58,264 nucleotides of DNA from Pseudomonadota bacterium (GTDB taxonomy: Bacteria; Pseudomonadota; Gammaproteobacteria; Steroidobacterales; Steroidobacteraceae): the NCBI GenBank assembly GCA_021849615.1, contig JAJZSQ010000007.1, positions 1 through 58,264 of the forward strand, written 5' to 3'. A model generated the notes under the pieces. It ran no database searches, was not told where the DNA came from, and saw nothing but the letters and a program-made list of their open reading frames with translations. This document shows positions 42,842-53,305 of the stretch, in pieces (the stretch's first letter is position 1; every line of letters starts with the position of its first letter). The translations under genes were made by a program, and so were the position numbers.

Positions 42842-43954
42842 TCAGGACCGACAGAGGGCCCGATCCCGGATCGCCTTCGGTTCGCGCGCCAGGCGGCGCG
42901 CCGCGGCATAGAAGCGCGGCAGGTTGCCGTGCTCGCGACGCAGCAGCCGCTCGAATCCCGGCAGACAGTCGTAGTACGTGCCGACTGAGACCAGGTCGGC
43001 GTTGTTCAGGCCCTGGCGGATCCAGCGGCTGTACAGCGGGGCACGCACCTGCAGGCGCTGCTCGAGCGCGCGGATTTGCGCGGCGAGCTGCGTGAAAACG
43101 GCCTGCTTGCGCCGGAGCATCTGCGGATGCGTCATGCCCGAGGCGTACACGCGCGCGAGCCGGCTGCGCGTGCGGCGCAGGAGGGCGGCGAAGTCGCGGT
43201 CGGCCGCATCCAGATGTTCGAACAGCGCGATGCGCTGCGGTTCGTGGCGATGCCGCAGCCAGCGTTTCAGGCCCGTGTTTTCCACCGTCATCGCAAACGC
43301 TTCGTCGAAGCGCGAGTCGTTCGGTACATACAGCAGCTGGTGCGCGAGTTCATGAAAGATCATGGCCGCGAGTTCGTCGCTGCCGTAGCGCATCATGGTG
43401 CTCATGACCGGATCGGGCAACCGGCCGAGCGTCGAGTAGGCGGGTACGCCCTCGACCAGGACGTCGTAACCGCGGCGCTTCAGATGAGCAGCAAAGGACA
43501 GTGCGGCCCGCTCGTGAAAGTAGCCTCGGTATGCAACGCAGCCGGCGATCGGGAAACACCACTGCTTCGGCTGGACGGAGAACCGCGGCGCTGCCACGAC
43601 GTTCCACACCACGTAGCGGCGATGCAGGTTCACGTAGCTGCGGTAACTGTCGTTGTCCGGCAGGCCGAGCTGCTGCGAGGCGAAGCGGCGGGCCGAACGC
43701 ACCGCCCCGAGCTCGCGCACGAGCGGAAGCGGGGCGTCGGGCTTGTCGATGACATCGACGATCGAGCGCCGATCGTGCATGACATGCCATTCGCCGACGG
43801 CGGCCTGCATCAGATAGCGCGTGCTCGCGCAGCCGGCGAGCGCGGCGAGCACCAGGGCGGTGACCGCAAGCCGTACTGCGGCGGTGGTGCGCCGCGGATA
43901 GGAGGGCGGCGGGGGCGTGGGGCGCACCGGGCGGGCACTCGAGTCGGTTACCAT
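42842..43954 (-). CDS. putative zinc aminopeptidase lipoprotein (PF10023-like)
   Basis: The 370-residue protein has a lipoprotein signal ([17 protein letters not shown], lipid Cys at about residue 42) and a gluzincin-like metal site HELAHQ (about 199-204) followed by [13 protein letters not shown], in which the Glu after about 15 residues would be the third ligand. The overall pattern fits the predicted aminopeptidase family of proteobacteria. ATG 43954 leaves six bases between this gene and cca on the opposite strand; GTG 43927 is an alternative start. It converges with the MidA-like gene. Confidence 0.82.
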   Translation of the reverse strand: MVTDSSARPVRPTPPPPSYPRRTTAAVRLAVTALVLAALAGCASTRYLMQAAVGEWHVMHDRRSIVDVIDKPDAPLPLVRELGAVRSARRFASQQLGLPDNDSYRSYVNLHRRYVVWNVVAAPRFSVQPKQWCFPIAGCVAYRGYFHERAALSFAAHLKRRGYDVLVEGVPAYSTLGRLPDPVMSTMMRYGSDELAAMIFHELAHQLLYVPNDSRFDEAFAMTVENTGLKRWLRHRHEPQRIALFEHLDAADRDFAALLRRTRSRLARVYASGMTHPQMLRRKQAVFTQLAAQIRALEQRLQVRAPLYSRWIRQGLNNADLVSVGTYYDCLPGFERLLRREHGNLPRFYAAARRLAREPKAIRDRALCRS

Positions 43955-43960
43955 GGGTGC

Positions 43961-45175
43961 ATGGAAGTCTACCTAGTCGGCGGCGCGGTGCGGGACCGGT
44001 TGCTCGGTCGGCCCGTCCACGAGCGCGATTGGGTGGTCGTCGGGGCGCGGCCGGAGGATCTCGAGCGTCAGGGCTACCTGCCCGTGGGCCGGGAGTTTCC
44101 GGTATTTCTGCATCCCGAGACGCGCGAGGAATACGCCCTTGCGCGCCTGGAGCGCAAGGTCGCGCCGGGGTATCGGGGCTTCACGACCGAGTTCTCGCCC
44201 GAGGTGACGCTGCAGGAAGATCTGCGCCGGCGCGATCTGACGGTCAACGCCATGGCCGAGAGCGCCGCCGGCGAGATCATCGATCCGTACGGTGGCCAGC
44301 GCGACCTCGAGGCTCGCCTGCTGCGCCACGTCTCGGACGCATTTCTCGAGGATCCGGTCCGCGTGCTGCGTGTGGCGCGCTTCGCGGCGAGGTACGCGCC
44401 GCTCGGCTTTCGCGTCGCACCCGAAACGCTCGCGCTGATGCGCCGCATGAGTGAATCCGGCGAACTCGGCGCGCTGGTGCCCGAGCGGGTGTGGCAGGAG
44501 ACCGAACGGGCGCTCGGGGAGCCCCGCCCGGAGGTGTTCTTCGAGACGCTGCGCGAATGCGGGGCGCTGAGCGTGATCTTTCCCGAAGTGGCGGCGCTCT
44601 ATGGCGTGCCGCAGCCCGCCAAGTGGCATCCGGAGATCGACACCGGCGTGCACGTCATGCTGGCTCTGCGCTGGGCCGCGCACGCCGAGCTCTCGAGGCC
44701 CGCGCGCTTCGCGGTGCTCATGCACGACCTGGGCAAGGCCCGCACCTTGCCGGAGCGCTGGCCGAGCCATCATGGTCACGAGGAGGCCGGTGTGCCGCTC
44801 ATCGAGGCAGTGTGCGCGCGACTGCGCATCCCGAATGCCTACCGCGAACTCGCCGTGCTGACGGCCCGTTATCACGCGCACGTGCACCGCGCGGAAGCGC
44901 TGCGCCCGAGCACCGTGCTGCAGTTGCTCGAAGCGACCGACGCGCTGCGCCGCCCGGAGCGGTTCGAAGATCTGCTGCGCGCCTGCGAGGCCGATGCGCG
45001 CGGCCGCGCCGGGTTGCAGGAGTTGCCGTATCCGCAGGCCGACTATCTGCGCCGCGCGCGCGCCGCGGCCGCTGCGGTCGTGCTCGGCAGCGAGGAACGC
45101 CAGGGGCTGGCCGGTCCGGCGATTGGCGAGAAGATCCGCGCCCGGCGGCTGGAGGCGATCGGCGCCCTGGACTGA
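43961..45175 (+). CDS. cca: CCA tRNA nucleotidyltransferase, class II with HD domain
   Basis: Adds or repairs the 3' CCA of tRNAs. The 404-residue protein has the nucleotidyltransferase core [27 protein letters not shown] (catalytic Asp pair), then [20 protein letters not shown], the nucleotide-selecting [13 protein letters not shown] and [16 protein letters not shown]. The HD phosphohydrolase domain contains VLMHDLGKA and YHAHVHRA, as in the E. coli type enzyme. It is needed in this genome because the CAU tRNA here lacks an encoded CCA. TACCAT (43949-43954) ends six bases before the ATG, so a leaderless message is likely. Confidence 0.95.
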   Translation: MEVYLVGGAVRDRLLGRPVHERDWVVVGARPEDLERQGYLPVGREFPVFLHPETREEYALARLERKVAPGYRGFTTEFSPEVTLQEDLRRRDLTVNAMAESAAGEIIDPYGGQRDLEARLLRHVSDAFLEDPVRVLRVARFAARYAPLGFRVAPETLALMRRMSESGELGALVPERVWQETERALGEPRPEVFFETLRECGALSVIFPEVAALYGVPQPAKWHPEIDTGVHVMLALRWAAHAELSRPARFAVLMHDLGKARTLPERWPSHHGHEEAGVPLIEAVCARLRIPNAYRELAVLTARYHAHVHRAEALRPSTVLQLLEATDALRRPERFEDLLRACEADARGRAGLQELPYPQADYLRRARAAAAAVVLGSEERQGLAGPAIGEKIRARRLEAIGALD

Positions 45176-45260
45176 GTCGTCACACGATGTGCGGCGGTGC
45201 TGCGCTAGCATGGTCGGCGGCGCGCCACGGCGCCCGAGGATCAATAGGGAGGGAGCGGCG

Positions 45261-48200
45261 ATGTCTGGCAACACTCGAAGACGCGCGTACGCGTCGGCTC
45301 TGCTGGCGACGGCGTTGATGTTCGCAGCCGCCCCGGGTCACGCCGCCGGCGTCCTGAAGCTGCTGGCGGTGACGCCGGCCGGGACCGACGTCCCGCCGGG
45401 CCAGGAAATTGTCCTGCAGTTCAATCGACCGATGGAGCCTCTCGGCCGCATGGGCCGCGCCGTCGTACCGGTCCGCATCCGTCCGGCACTGCATTGCCTG
45501 TGGCGCTGGCTCGATCCACAGCGCCTCTCGTGCCGGTTGCCCGGCCGGCAGCGGTTCCGGCCCGCTACCCGGTACCGCATTCGCATCGGTACGGCGTTCA
45601 AAGCGCTCGACGGCGCGCACTTCGCGCACGCGCTCAGCGCAACATTCGTCACTGAGACCCCGCGAGTGCGCTGGGCGTACTTCGAACGCTGGCGCAGCCG
45701 CACCGAGCCGCAATATCAGGTGCGCTTCACTCTGCCGGTCACGGTGGCCGCCGTCGAGCGCTCGCTGCGCTTCAGTCCGCTCGGCGCGGGGTCCTACGTG
45801 GCGGTGCGTGCCCGACCCTTCACGCGGCGGCGCACGGGCCCGCTCCTGCTGCCGGTGCCGGGCGTCCCCGGGGCGATGGTCTGGATTCCGCATCCGCGGA
45901 CGCCGCATCGCCGCAGCGTACGCTCGAGCGCCCGGAGCGTCTGGATCGTCACGCCCGCACACGCGCTCGTGGCGCGGAGGTCGTATCAACTCACCGTCGG
46001 CCCAGGCCTGGTGACACCCCTCGGACGGCTGCCCGGCCCGCAGGGCGATGTTCCCAACACGACATTTACTCCGTTCGGACGGTTCGCGTTTCTCGGCATC
46101 CACTGCCTCACGGCGGCCGGGACCTGGCGCACGCTCGGGCCCCCCGGTGCGCCGGGCGCCGCCGCGGCGCGCTGTCGGCCCGGAACGGTGCAATGGGCCT
46201 TCAGTGCCCCGGTGCCGAAGAAGACGCTCGCGGCGATCGGGCTGCATCCGAATCCCGCGCGCCCCGCGCAGCGACGCCGGCTGTGGAGCGGATATCCCCA
46301 GTGGATGCTCGCTGCCGCGGGTCCCGCCGGCGGCTCGGCGCAATATGATTATCCGCTGCCGTACCCCCTGGTCGCGATGCGCTCCTACCGGGCGGACCTC
46401 TCCGCCCGGCTGGCCGATGTGTTCGGCAGCACGCTCGGGCACGCCGTCGCGCTGCGGTTTGCGACCGGACATCTGCCTCCCGCGCTGAGCCTCGGAGCGC
46501 CGCAGGGCGGGGTGCTCGAGGCCGGCGAGCGCACAGTACTGCCGGTCTACTTCGCCAATCTGACCCGGCTCGACTTTGCCTATCACGCGCTGAGCGCCGC
46601 GGATCTGGCCCGCCCAACGGCGGGCGCGGCGGGTCCGCCGGTGCTGACTTCGCTGCTCGCCCCGTATCACGACCGACCGCCGCGCGACCAGTGGCTCGCG
46701 CGCCCGCTCGGCGTGCGCGCCGATCTCGACGGCCGTCCCGGTGCGCTTCTCGGGCAGTTGAGTTGGTCGCCCTCGCTCGGCAACCAGTGGTATCACTGGA
46801 ATACGCAACAGCTGTTCGCCGAGGTCACTCCCTGGCAGGTGCTCGCCAAAGTCGGACACTACGACTCGCTCATCTGGGTGAGTTCGCTCGCGACCGGACA
46901 GCCGGTCGCGGGCGTCTCGGTGCGTTTCGGCACCGCCGCGCCGGGTGCGTTCACCGGGCTGCACGCGGTGATGGCGAGCGCCGTGACCGATGCGAGCGGA
47001 CTGGCGGTGCTGCCTGGGACGGTGCGCCTGAGCGGATGGGACCGGCGCTTCGGACCGAACGCTCCGCAGTGGTATGTCGCGGCCACTCGCGGCACCGACA
47101 TGGCGCTGCTGCCGCTGACCTGGAACTACCAGCGTTGGATCAGCAGTGCCAGTGGCGGCGCGATCATGCAGGAGCAACAGCCGCGCTACGGGCACCTGCG
47201 AGTCTGGGGCTTCACGGCGCAGGGCATTTATCGACCCGGCGCCACGGTGCACTACGCCGCATTCGTGCGCGGGATGTCTGCGACCCGCCTCACCGCCGCT
47301 CCTGCGCTGCGCTACCGATTTACGCTCACCAGTGCCACGGGCAAGACGGTCCTGAGCCGCAAGGATGTGACGCTCTCGGCCTTCGGCGGACTGCAGGGCA
47401 ACTGGTACGTTCCCAAGACTGCCGCGACGGGCTGGTACAACATGACCGTCAGTTGGCGCACCGGTGCGCTGCGCCAGCAGCGTCCAGCGGGCCGGTTCCT
47501 GGTCACCGAATTCGTGCCGGATCCGTTCAAAGTGCGTCTCCTGCTGCAGGGGCGCCAATTCGGACCGGGCGCGACCTATCGGGCGCAGATCCGGGCGCGG
47601 CTGCACTCCGGCGGACCGTATACCGATGCGCCGGTGCGCACCGTCGCGCGCATTACTGCCGAGCCATTCGCGCCGCGCGATCCGCGTGACGCGGGATTTT
47701 ACTTTCAGGTGAATCCGCCGAATGTGCCCGGCACCGTGACGCTCGCAGAGCGTCCGCAGACACTGGATGCGCACGGCAATGCGCAAACCTCAGGTCGGCT
47801 CCCTGCGAGCGAGCCCATCCTCTATGGCCGGCTCACCCTGCAAGCGGCGGTGAAGTCAGCCCGGGGCACCTGGGTGGCCCATCGCGCCCGCGCCCTCTGG
47901 GCCGCACGCACCCGCTTCATCGGTCTGCGGCTCGATCAGTGGTTGTTGCACGCCGCTCAGCCCTTCACCGTGCGCTACCTGGTGGTCGACCCGGCCGGCC
48001 GGCCCGCCGGTGGCGTACCGGTGCACGTCGTCCTGCAGCGGCGCCGGCTCAACGTAGTCGAGACCGCCAACGGTACGGGACGCTTCACCGCTCGGCAGAC
48101 CACCCGGTGGGTGAGCGAAGGGGACTGCCGGGCCACCGCGGGCGCCGTGCCCGGTACGTGCCGCCTGACCCCGAAGCAGGCTGGAACGTACCGCATCGTG

Positions 48201-51095
48201 GCGACGGTGCGCGACACCCGGGGCCGCCCCGAGCGCACGATCCTGCGCGTCTGGGCAGTGGGCGCCGGCAGGGTGGTGTGGAAGACGGGCACCCACGTGG
48301 AGTTGGTTCCAGACCGGCACGACTACCATGTCGGTGACGTGGCGCATGTCCTGGTGCAGAACCCCTACCCGGGCGCGCGGGCGCTCGTGACCGTCGAGCG
48401 CTACGGGGTGCTGTGGCGCCAAGTGATGAGGCTCGCCGGCAGCACACCGGTGCTGCGCATCCCGATCGAGCGCTCGTTCTTTCCCGGGGCGTACCTCTCT
48501 GTGGCCATTTTCTCCCCCCGCGTCGCGCCCCCCGACAAGGCGGATCTCGGTCGCCCGACTCTGGCTCTCGGTTATGTCAGCCTGCCGGTCGTGGGCCGTG
48601 GCAGCGCTCTGAGGGTGGCCGTGGTTCCGGCACGCACGGACTACAAGCCGCGGCAGCGGGTGAATGTGCAAGTACATGTCCGCACCCGCCACGGTCGAGC
48701 GAGCGCGCACACCCGACTGGTCGTGGCCGTGGTCGACACGTCGGTGCTCGATCTGCTTGCCGGGCGCAGCCGCTATTACGACCCGCGCCGGGCATTCTAC
48801 GCGCCGCCGGCCGGTGCGGATCTGAGCAACTTCAGCCTGATCTCGCAGCTGGTCACCACCGTGCGCACCCCGCATTTCGGCAAGGGCTTGACTCCCGGCG
48901 GGGACGGCGGCGGCGGCATGCCGATCCGCTCGGTGTTCAAGTACACTGCGTACTGGAATCCTCAGCTTCAAACCAATGCGGCGGGCCGGGCCGCTTTTTC
49001 CTTCAAGTTGCCGGACAATCTCACCGGCTGGCGCATTGTGGTGATTGCGCTGCGCCCGGGCGCGGCAATGGGGTTGGGGCAGGCGACGGTGCGCGTGAAC
49101 CTGCCGATCCAACTCAATGCGGCACTGCCCGAGCTGCTGCATGCCGGCGATCGGTTCGCGGCGGGATTCTCGGTGACCAATCGAACGGCCGCGACTCGCC
49201 GGGTGCAGGTGACGGTGCAGGCGAGCGGCGCGGCGTTCGGTCAGGCTGCGGGCGCTCTGACGCTGCACCCGTATGCGCATGGATTGCAGTGGCTGAATCT
49301 GACTGCGCCGCATCCTGGCGTGATTCAACTGATCGCGCGCGCGCGCTCCGGTCCTTTGGGCGATGCGCTGCGCAAGACGATCCCGGTTGCGGCGACCGGC
49401 ATCGCCGCCGCGAGTGCCGAGTACGGCAGCCTGATCCAGGGCGCTGCCGCGGTGCCGGTCCGGGTGCCCTCGGCAGCCGTGCCGGGATCTGCCCGTCTGG
49501 TCGTGGACCTCGCGCCGAGCGCGCTCAACAACCTCGCCGCCGCATTCCGCGCGATGCGCGACGATGTGCTCGCGACCTGGGAGCAGCGCCTCAGCCGCGC
49601 CGTAATGGCCGCGGATTACCTGCGACTGCGCGGCGCGCTGCCTGCGACGCTGCGCTGGCCCGGGGCTCGTGCGCAGATTCGTGCCACACTCGAACACGCA
49701 GCGGACTTCCAGGCCGGCAACGGCGGCATGAGTTTCCTCATGCCCCGCAATGCCTTCGTCAGCCCGTATCTCTCGGCGTACACGGCGCTGGCGTTCGACT
49801 GGCTTGCCGCCGACGGCTATCGGGCTCCGGCGAGCGTGCGCTCGGCACTCGAGCACTATTTGCGCGCGCAGGTGCTCAAGGCCGCCCATCCCAACGGTCG
49901 CAGCGGCACGCTCGATGTGCAGGTTGCCGCGCTGGATGCTCTGGCGCGCACCGGACACGCCCCGTCGGACGAGGCGGCGGGCCTGGTGCCGAAGTTGCCG
50001 CGGCTGAGCCTGTTCGGAAAGGCGCTGCTGTTGCAGTTGGCGCTCAGGGAGCACGATCGCAACAGCGCACGGCGGATCCTGACGGCCCTGCTGGCCCGAT
50101 CCGAGCAGACCGCGGGCGCCACGTCGTTCCAGGAGACCCGTGCAGATGCGTATTCGGCGTTGCTGGCCAGTCCGCTGCGCGACAACTGCGCGGTGCTCGA
50201 CGCGCTGGTCTCGCTCGTGCGGGAGAAGGGACCCGGAGTGCGCACCGTCGCGCCGCTCGCGAGCCGGCTGGTGCGTTGGATCGACGCGCAGCGCCGCACC
50301 GCAGGCGCCTGGCCGAACTCGCAGCAGAACGTGTTCTGCACTACGGCCGAAGCGCACTATGCGCGGGTCTTCGAGCCTCCGGTGCGTGCGCTCGGCGGCC
50401 GGGTCACGGTGGCCGGTGAGCCCATCCTGTCGGCCGCATTCTCGCGCCAGAGGAGTGCGCCGCGCACGGTCAGCGCGGCGGCGGGCGGTGCGCCTGCGGT
50501 TCGCGTCACGCATACCGGCCAGGGCCGTCTTTACTATACGGTGCGACTCCATTACCAACTGCCCGCAGCGCTTGCGTCGACGGCCGATGCCGGTTTCAGC
50601 ATTCGGCGGCGCTATCGCGTCAAACGCGGCACTCACTGGGTGGGCCTGCGGCCGCAGACGGCGCTGCACCGCGGCGAGGTGGTGCGGGTCGACCTGACCG
50701 TGGACGTGCCGGCCGAACGGCACTTCGTCGTCCTCTGCGATCCGCTGCCCGGCGCATTCGAAGCGGTCAATCATCAGCTCGCCACCGCTGACATGACTGC
50801 GCCTCAGCACACCCCGGGCGGCACGACGCTATGGTTCGATTACGGCGCTTGGCCAAATGACTCGATCACCACCGACGGGTTCTACCACCGCCAAATCGGT
50901 CGCGGCTCGGTGTGTTTCTACGCTGACCGGCTGCTGGCCGGACGCTATCGGTTGATCTACGCCGCCGAAGTCATCGCGCGCGGGCGGTTCCTCGCGCCGC
51001 CGCCTCAAGTGCGCGAGATCTATGAGCCCGAGGTGTATGGGCGCGGGCGCGCGCGATACGTCGAGGTGGCGCCTGCGCCGCTGCGCAAGCGCTAG
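45261..51095 (+). CDS. bacterial alpha-2-macroglobulin family protein, thioester Cys absent
   Basis: The 1944-residue periplasmic protein has a cleavable signal peptide (ALLATALMFAAAPGHA), Ig/macroglobulin-like domains (VLQFNRPMEPLG; VSSLATGQPVAGVSVRFG; YRPGATVHYAAFVRG), the A2M core (NLTGWRIVVIALRPGAAMGLG) and the alpha-alpha barrel where the thioester loop should be. There the CxEQ motif reads TWEQ (residues 1439-1442, codon at 49575), so no thioester can form. It also lacks the lipobox of the E. coli pbpC-linked homologue YfhM. GGGAG lies before ATG 45261. It is followed nine bases later by pbpC, a well-known pairing thought to guard the wall from foreign proteases after damage. Confidence 0.9.
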   Translation: MSGNTRRRAYASALLATALMFAAAPGHAAGVLKLLAVTPAGTDVPPGQEIVLQFNRPMEPLGRMGRAVVPVRIRPALHCLWRWLDPQRLSCRLPGRQRFRPATRYRIRIGTAFKALDGAHFAHALSATFVTETPRVRWAYFERWRSRTEPQYQVRFTLPVTVAAVERSLRFSPLGAGSYVAVRARPFTRRRTGPLLLPVPGVPGAMVWIPHPRTPHRRSVRSSARSVWIVTPAHALVARRSYQLTVGPGLVTPLGRLPGPQGDVPNTTFTPFGRFAFLGIHCLTAAGTWRTLGPPGAPGAAAARCRPGTVQWAFSAPVPKKTLAAIGLHPNPARPAQRRRLWSGYPQWMLAAAGPAGGSAQYDYPLPYPLVAMRSYRADLSARLADVFGSTLGHAVALRFATGHLPPALSLGAPQGGVLEAGERTVLPVYFANLTRLDFAYHALSAADLARPTAGAAGPPVLTSLLAPYHDRPPRDQWLARPLGVRADLDGRPGALLGQLSWSPSLGNQWYHWNTQQLFAEVTPWQVLAKVGHYDSLIWVSSLATGQPVAGVSVRFGTAAPGAFTGLHAVMASAVTDASGLAVLPGTVRLSGWDRRFGPNAPQWYVAATRGTDMALLPLTWNYQRWISSASGGAIMQEQQPRYGHLRVWGFTAQGIYRPGATVHYAAFVRGMSATRLTAAPALRYRFTLTSATGKTVLSRKDVTLSAFGGLQGNWYVPKTAATGWYNMTVSWRTGALRQQRPAGRFLVTEFVPDPFKVRLLLQGRQFGPGATYRAQIRARLHSGGPYTDAPVRTVARITAEPFAPRDPRDAGFYFQVNPPNVPGTVTLAERPQTLDAHGNAQTSGRLPASEPILYGRLTLQAAVKSARGTWVAHRARALWAARTRFIGLRLDQWLLHAAQPFTVRYLVVDPAGRPAGGVPVHVVLQRRRLNVVETANGTGRFTARQTTRWVSEGDCRATAGAVPGTCRLTPKQAGTYRIVATVRDTRGRPERTILRVWAVGAGRVVWKTGTHVELVPDRHDYHVGDVAHVLVQNPYPGARALVTVERYGVLWRQVMRLAGSTPVLRIPIERSFFPGAYLSVAIFSPRVAPPDKADLGRPTLALGYVSLPVVGRGSALRVAVVPARTDYKPRQRVNVQVHVRTRHGRASAHTRLVVAVVDTSVLDLLAGRSRYYDPRRAFYAPPAGADLSNFSLISQLVTTVRTPHFGKGLTPGGDGGGGMPIRSVFKYTAYWNPQLQTNAAGRAAFSFKLPDNLTGWRIVVIALRPGAAMGLGQATVRVNLPIQLNAALPELLHAGDRFAAGFSVTNRTAATRRVQVTVQASGAAFGQAAGALTLHPYAHGLQWLNLTAPHPGVIQLIARARSGPLGDALRKTIPVAATGIAAASAEYGSLIQGAAAVPVRVPSAAVPGSARLVVDLAPSALNNLAAAFRAMRDDVLATWEQRLSRAVMAADYLRLRGALPATLRWPGARAQIRATLEHAADFQAGNGGMSFLMPRNAFVSPYLSAYTALAFDWLAADGYRAPASVRSALEHYLRAQVLKAAHPNGRSGTLDVQVAALDALARTGHAPSDEAAGLVPKLPRLSLFGKALLLQLALREHDRNSARRILTALLARSEQTAGATSFQETRADAYSALLASPLRDNCAVLDALVSLVREKGPGVRTVAPLASRLVRWIDAQRRTAGAWPNSQQNVFCTTAEAHYARVFEPPVRALGGRVTVAGEPILSAAFSRQRSAPRTVSAAAGGAPAVRVTHTGQGRLYYTVRLHYQLPAALASTADAGFSIRRRYRVKRGTHWVGLRPQTALHRGEVVRVDLTVDVPAERHFVVLCDPLPGAFEAVNHQLATADMTAPQHTPGGTTLWFDYGAWPNDSITTDGFYHRQIGRGSVCFYADRLLAGRYRLIYAAEVIARGRFLAPPPQVREIYEPEVYGRGRARYVEVAPAPLRKR

Positions 51096-51104
51096 GGCGC
51101 GGCA

Positions 51105-53276
51105 GTGTTGCGCGTAACGACGAAGCGAAGGCTGCGCTGGGCCGGTGCGGTGCTCGGTCTGGCCGCGGCCGTGCTCGCCGCGGCGACCGTCTGGGACCTC
51201 GCGCCGCTACCGACCCGCCTGCCGCCACCGCGCAGGGCGGCTGAGCCGGTGCTGCTCGCGAGCGACGGTGTGCCGCTCACCGTCGATCGTGCCGGCCGCT
51301 TCAACCGCACGGCGCAGCTGTCCCTGACCCAGATCCCACAACTGCTGCGCACCGCGTTCGTGTTCTCCGAGGACCGGCGCTTCTGGAGCCACGGCGGCAG
51401 CGATTGGCGGGCGCGCTTCGCGGCCCTGTGGCAGAACATGCGTGCCGGACACATCGTGCGCGGCGCGAGCACCATCGGGGAGCAGGCGGCGCGGATCCTG
51501 ACACCACGCCCGCGGACCTACTGGAGCCACTGGCTCGAGGGTCTCGAGGCGGGGCGGCTGATCGGGCGTTTCGGGCATGCCGGGGTGCTGGATTTCTATC
51601 TGAACCAGGTGCCGTATGGCGCTGAACGGCGTGGGGTGGCGCCGGCCGCCCGCTACTATTTTGGCGCGCAGGTCGACGCGCTCGATCCGGCCGAGGAACT
51701 CGCGCTGGTCGTGCTGGTGCGCTCCCCCGTGGCACTCGACCCGCGTCAGCATCCGCGTGCGCTGCGCCGCGTGGTCGATTCCCTCGCCGGACGCATGCGC
51801 CGCAAGCGCCTGCTCGGCCCCGGCGCGCTGCGCGCGATTCTGCACTCGCCGCTCGCCGCCGTGGCGCCGCCGCAGTTGCCGGTGATCGCAGGCGGGTTCG
51901 TCGGATTCGTGCGTGCGCGCATCCGAGCGCTCAGGCTGCGCGGGCGGCATTTTACGACCACGCTCGATGCACCCCTCGAGCGCTTCGTGCAGCGGACGCT
52001 GACGCGGCGTGTGACCGATCTGGCGGTGAGCGGCGTGCGCAATGGCGCGGCGCTCGTGGTCGACAATCGCCGCGGCACGGTGCTCGCCTGGGCGGCCGCA
52101 CCGCCCGTCACCGCAGGCGATCTCGATCCGGTCAGGATCCGCCGACAACCCGGCTCGACGCTCAAACCCTTTCTGTACTCGCTTGCCATGGAGCGGCTCG
52201 GCTGGCAGCCGAGCACCGTCCTGCGGGACGGGCCGCTCAGTGCCCGCATCGGCCACGGGGTGCATGACTACCGCAACTACAGCAACCGCTTCTACGGTAA
52301 AGTCAGCCTGCGGTACGCACTTGGGAACTCGCTGAACATTCCGGCGGTGGAGACCGCCCAGGCGGTGGGCGTCGCCCGTTTCATCCGGCTGCTGACCCGG
52401 CTGGGCATCACCACTCTGCGCCGGCCGGCCGCGCATTACGGTCCGGCAGTCGCCATTGGCGATGGGCCGGTGAGCCTCTACCAACTCGTACAGGCCTATG
52501 CAACGCTCGCGCGGCGCGGACGATTCGTGCCGCTGCGGGTGCTGCGCGACGGGCCGCGCGCGCGGCCCGAGCGGGTGCTGTCCTCGGCGGTGACCTCGGT
52601 CATCGCCACGATCCTGTCCGATCCGGATGCGCGCAGCGCCGAATTTGGGCCCTACAGCGTCCTCGATCTGCCCTATCCGACCGCGGTGAAGACCGGTACG
52701 TCGAGCGATTTTCACGATGCGCTGGCAGTAGGGTTCGACAACCGGTACACGGTCGGCGTGTGGATGGGTCGGCTGTCCGGCGGCAACATGCAGACCATCA
52801 CCGGTGCCGCGGGTCCGGCCCCGGTATTGCGCGCGATCTTCGCGTATTTGCGTCAGCGCCAGCCGTACGCAGGTCTGTGGCGGAGCCCCAAACTGCGCCG
52901 CGTGCGTGTTTGTGAGCGCATCGGCCCTGGCCCGTGCATCCGCCGCGAAGACTGGCGGTTGCCGACTGATGCGCACCGTGCGCCGCCCGTGGCGCGCTGG
53001 CGCGCCCTGGCGATCGCCCGTCCGGTCCGCGGGGAGCGGCTCGCGATCGATCCGCGCATTCCGCGCACCGATCAGGTTTATACGTTCCGGATTGCCGGCG
53101 CGCGCGCGGTACGCTCGGTGACCTGGATCCTGGATGGACGCCTGCTCGGCCGCACGCGCCGGTCCCGGATCGGATGGCCGCTCGCGCCCGGGCGCCACCG
53201 GCTCTCGGCGCGGGTCCGACTGGCCCGTGCCGCGCCCGAGGTCCGCCTCGGGCCCGTGCCCTTCACCGTCGAGTGA
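51105..53276 (+). CDS. pbpC: penicillin-binding protein 1C
   Basis: Bifunctional class A PBP. Its 723 residues comprise an N-terminal membrane anchor (RLRWAGAVLGLAAAVLAAATVW), a GT51 glycosyltransferase domain (FVFSEDRRFWSHGGSDWRA with catalytic Glu; RGASTIGEQAARIL; GVLDFYLNQVPYGAERRG), a transpeptidase domain with SxxK in PGSTLKPFLYS, SLN in GNSLNIPA and VKTGTSSDFHDA, and the C-terminal beta domain typical of PbpC (DQVYTFRIAGARAVRSVTW; LSARVRLA). GTG 51105 lies nine bases after the macroglobulin gene, so they are one operon. PbpC is usually non-essential. Confidence 0.93.
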   Translation: MLRVTTKRRLRWAGAVLGLAAAVLAAATVWDLAPLPTRLPPPRRAAEPVLLASDGVPLTVDRAGRFNRTAQLSLTQIPQLLRTAFVFSEDRRFWSHGGSDWRARFAALWQNMRAGHIVRGASTIGEQAARILTPRPRTYWSHWLEGLEAGRLIGRFGHAGVLDFYLNQVPYGAERRGVAPAARYYFGAQVDALDPAEELALVVLVRSPVALDPRQHPRALRRVVDSLAGRMRRKRLLGPGALRAILHSPLAAVAPPQLPVIAGGFVGFVRARIRALRLRGRHFTTTLDAPLERFVQRTLTRRVTDLAVSGVRNGAALVVDNRRGTVLAWAAAPPVTAGDLDPVRIRRQPGSTLKPFLYSLAMERLGWQPSTVLRDGPLSARIGHGVHDYRNYSNRFYGKVSLRYALGNSLNIPAVETAQAVGVARFIRLLTRLGITTLRRPAAHYGPAVAIGDGPVSLYQLVQAYATLARRGRFVPLRVLRDGPRARPERVLSSAVTSVIATILSDPDARSAEFGPYSVLDLPYPTAVKTGTSSDFHDALAVGFDNRYTVGVWMGRLSGGNMQTITGAAGPAPVLRAIFAYLRQRQPYAGLWRSPKLRRVRVCERIGPGPCIRREDWRLPTDAHRAPPVARWRALAIARPVRGERLAIDPRIPRTDQVYTFRIAGARAVRSVTWILDGRLLGRTRRSRIGWPLAPGRHRLSARVRLARAAPEVRLGPVPFTVE

Positions 53277-53305
53277 GCGGCGCCCGGGAAGCCGCCCCGC
53301 CGGGC

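Noticed and set aside
45180-50810. Very long minus-strand open frames opposite the macroglobulin gene (868 and 984 residues)
   Set aside because: They mirror the codon structure of a high-GC gene; composition is Arg/His/Gly-rich with no domain. The plus-strand gene has clear family motifs.
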